Below, in pieces: positions 40,949-42,441 of a stretch of DNA of 42,441 nucleotides. This DNA comes from an uncultured Pelagibacteraceae bacterium (GTDB lineage: Bacteria; Pseudomonadota; Alphaproteobacteria; Pelagibacterales; Pelagibacteraceae). The stretch covers positions 1-42,441 of the forward strand of contig CACLLR010000005.1 in the NCBI GenBank assembly GCA_902607805.1, written 5' to 3'. A program made the translations under genes and the position numbers. The notes below the pieces were generated by a model. The model had not been told where the DNA came from. It saw only the letters and a list, made by a program, of their open reading frames with translations, and did not search any database. Position 1 is the first letter of the stretch. Every line of letters starts with the position of its first letter.

Positions 40949-40954
40949 TATAAT
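40949..40954 (+). promoter_or_regulatory. Probable -10 element of tRNA-Gly promoter
   Basis: TATAAT with TTGCGT at 40927-40932 (16-bp spacing), about 15 nt upstream of the tRNA 5' end. Confidence 0.6.
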
Positions 40955-40968
40955 CCAATTAAAATTTT

Positions 40969-41043
40969 GCGGGCATAGCTCAGTGGTAGAGCGTCTCGTT
41001 GCCAACGAGAAGGTCGTGGGTTCAAGTCCCATTGCCCGCTCCA
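40969..41043 (+). tRNA. tRNA-Gly (anticodon GCC)
   Basis: Cloverleaf: GCGGGCA/TGCCCGC acceptor, GCTC...GAGC D-stem, TCTCG-TTGCCAA-CGAGA anticodon arm, GTGGG-TTCAAGT-CCCAT T-arm, encoded TCCA end. Confidence 0.97.
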
Positions 41044-41052
41044 ATGAATTAA

Positions 41053-41889
41053 ATGATTATTTGGTTATCATCATATCCTAAAAGTGGAAATACTTATATA
41101 AGATCTTTTCTGTCTGCATATTATTTTTCTAAAGATGGAAATTTTAACTTTAACTTATTATTAAATATTAACCAGTTTCCTGGAATTCATTTTTCAAAAA
41201 ATAAAATGGATTCAAAATTAGAAGCAAGTAAAAATTGGATTCTAAATCAAAATATATATTTTGATAAAAATAAGTTAAAAATATTAAAAACACATAATTC
41301 ACTTACTCCTTATGAGCAAAATAAATTTACATCCAAAGATCAAACTTTAGGAGCAATATACATTTGTAGAGATCCAAGAAATGTTATTACTTCTTTAAAA
41401 AATCATTATTCTATGGATTATGATAAAGCTTTAAACTTTATGTTAAATGATAGTAGTTCATTAACGCAAAATTCAATAGATAAAGATTTTAGTAATTTTA
41501 CTTTTTTAGGTTCTTGGTCAAATCACTATAAGTCCTGGAAAAATAACAAAATTTTTCCAACTATGTTTATAAGGTATGAAGACTTACAAGATAATAAATT
41601 TGAAATATTTAAAGAAATTATTTTGTTTATTAATAATTTGTCAAAAAATAATGATTCTATAGATGAAAAAAAACTTTTAAATTCTGTTAATTCTACAAAT
41701 TTTATTAATTTAAAAAATAAAGAACAAAGAGAAGGTTTCGAAGAAAGTATTATTTCAAAGGAAACTGGTAAAAAAATAAGATTTTTTAATATGGGTTTTA
41801 ATAATAGGTGGCAAAAAATCCTTCCTGAAGAAATTAAAATTAAAACAAATAAAGTTTTTAAAGAAGACTTGAAAGTTTTAAATTATTAA
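41053..41889 (+). CDS. Sulfotransferase domain protein
   Basis: MIIWLSSYPKSGNTYIRSFLSAYYF (5'-PSB), AIYICRDPRNVITSLKNHYS (3'-PB); starts 10 nt after the tRNA. Confidence 0.9.
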   Translation: MIIWLSSYPKSGNTYIRSFLSAYYFSKDGNFNFNLLLNINQFPGIHFSKNKMDSKLEASKNWILNQNIYFDKNKLKILKTHNSLTPYEQNKFTSKDQTLGAIYICRDPRNVITSLKNHYSMDYDKALNFMLNDSSSLTQNSIDKDFSNFTFLGSWSNHYKSWKNNKIFPTMFIRYEDLQDNKFEIFKEIILFINNLSKNNDSIDEKKLLNSVNSTNFINLKNKEQREGFEESIISKETGKKIRFFNMGFNNRWQKILPEEIKIKTNKVFKEDLKVLNY

Positions 41890-41904
41890 CCATATATATA
41901 AAAT

Positions 41905-42249
41905 ATGAATGATTTAGCTGACAAAAAATGTATTCCTTGCGAAGGAGGCATACCAGGGTTTGATATATCAGAAATTCATAAATATCTTAAAATGGTAGAT
42001 GGATGGGAAGTGAAAAATGATGAAAATAAAATTTATTTTTTGATAAAAGAATTTAAATTTAAAAATTTTTTAGAAAGTCAAACATTTGTAAATAAAGTTG
42101 GCGATCTTTCTGAAAAAGAAGGCCATCACCCAGATATTTGGTTTGGATGGGGTTATGCAAAAATAAAAATTTTTACGCACGCTATAAAAGGACTGCACGA
42201 GAGTGATTTTGTTTTAGCAGCTAAAATTGATAAAATTATTAATGCTTAA
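41905..42249 (+). CDS. phhB: Pterin-4a-carbinolamine dehydratase
   Basis: [62 protein letters not shown]. Confidence 0.96.
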   Translation: MNDLADKKCIPCEGGIPGFDISEIHKYLKMVDGWEVKNDENKIYFLIKEFKFKNFLESQTFVNKVGDLSEKEGHHPDIWFGWGYAKIKIFTHAIKGLHESDFVLAAKIDKIINA

Positions 42250-42441
42250 AATGCCTAGTTTTAGAAAATACTAAAACAGTTCCAGTTTTATTTGCATATT
42301 TAATTATTTCTTTATCTCTTATTGATCCCGAAGGTTGAATTATAGCTTTTACTCCTGACTGAACTAGTTTTTCCACACCATCAACGAAAGGAAAAAAAGC
42401 ATCAGAAGCTGCAACTATCCAATCATCTTTAAAAATTTTTT
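42239..42441 (-). CDS. purH: PurH bifunctional IMP cyclohydrolase/AICAR transformylase, C-terminal part (truncated at window end)
   Basis: Minus-strand translation [61 protein letters not shown]. Confidence 0.95.
   Translation of the reverse strand, partial: KIFKDDWIVAASDAFFPFVDGVEKLVQSGVKAIIQPSGSIRDKEIIKYANKTGTVLVFSKTRHFKH

Noticed and set aside
1-42441. CRISPR array, transposon, prophage or toxin-antitoxin module
   Set aside because: No regularly spaced repeats, transposase/integrase motifs, phage structural genes or recognizable toxin-antitoxin pairs were seen.

Overview
The window is AT-rich, gene-dense chromosomal DNA from an alphaproteobacterium. Gene content, short spacers, small proteins and synteny suggest a SAR11/Candidatus Pelagibacter-like genome; this taxonomic call is inference. 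It is mostly housekeeping: dnaK(partial)-dnaJ-dapB-nth, leuS-lptE-holA, parB-parA-rsmG-mnmG-mnmE, rho-hemJ-hemH-hemE, PPSR-maf-aroE-coaE-dnaQ, secB, hslUV, hisB-H-A-F-E, lolA-ftsK, tRNA-Gly, phhB and purH(partial). The main observations are: (1) a likely oriC in the hemE/PPSR divergent spacer (24385-24666) with a consensus DnaA box; (2) one perfect and one near-perfect parS palindrome embedded in rsmG and mnmG beside parAB; (3) a two-gene accessory insertion (TPR-sulfotransferase plus TPR protein with an unidentified Cys-containing C-terminal domain) between mnmE and rho; (4) an unannotated 35-aa ArfA-like ribosome-rescue ORF at 4102-4209; (5) eight homopolymer-associated frameshifts in seven conserved genes, all within the first ~17 kb, most likely sequencing errors but possibly poly(A) slippage sites; (6) two divergent gene pairs with almost no spacer, one sharing the palindrome ATGCAT as both start codons. 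I saw no CRISPR array, transposase, integrase or phage module. No confidently novel multi-gene system is proven; the TPR/sulfotransferase pair is the best candidate.
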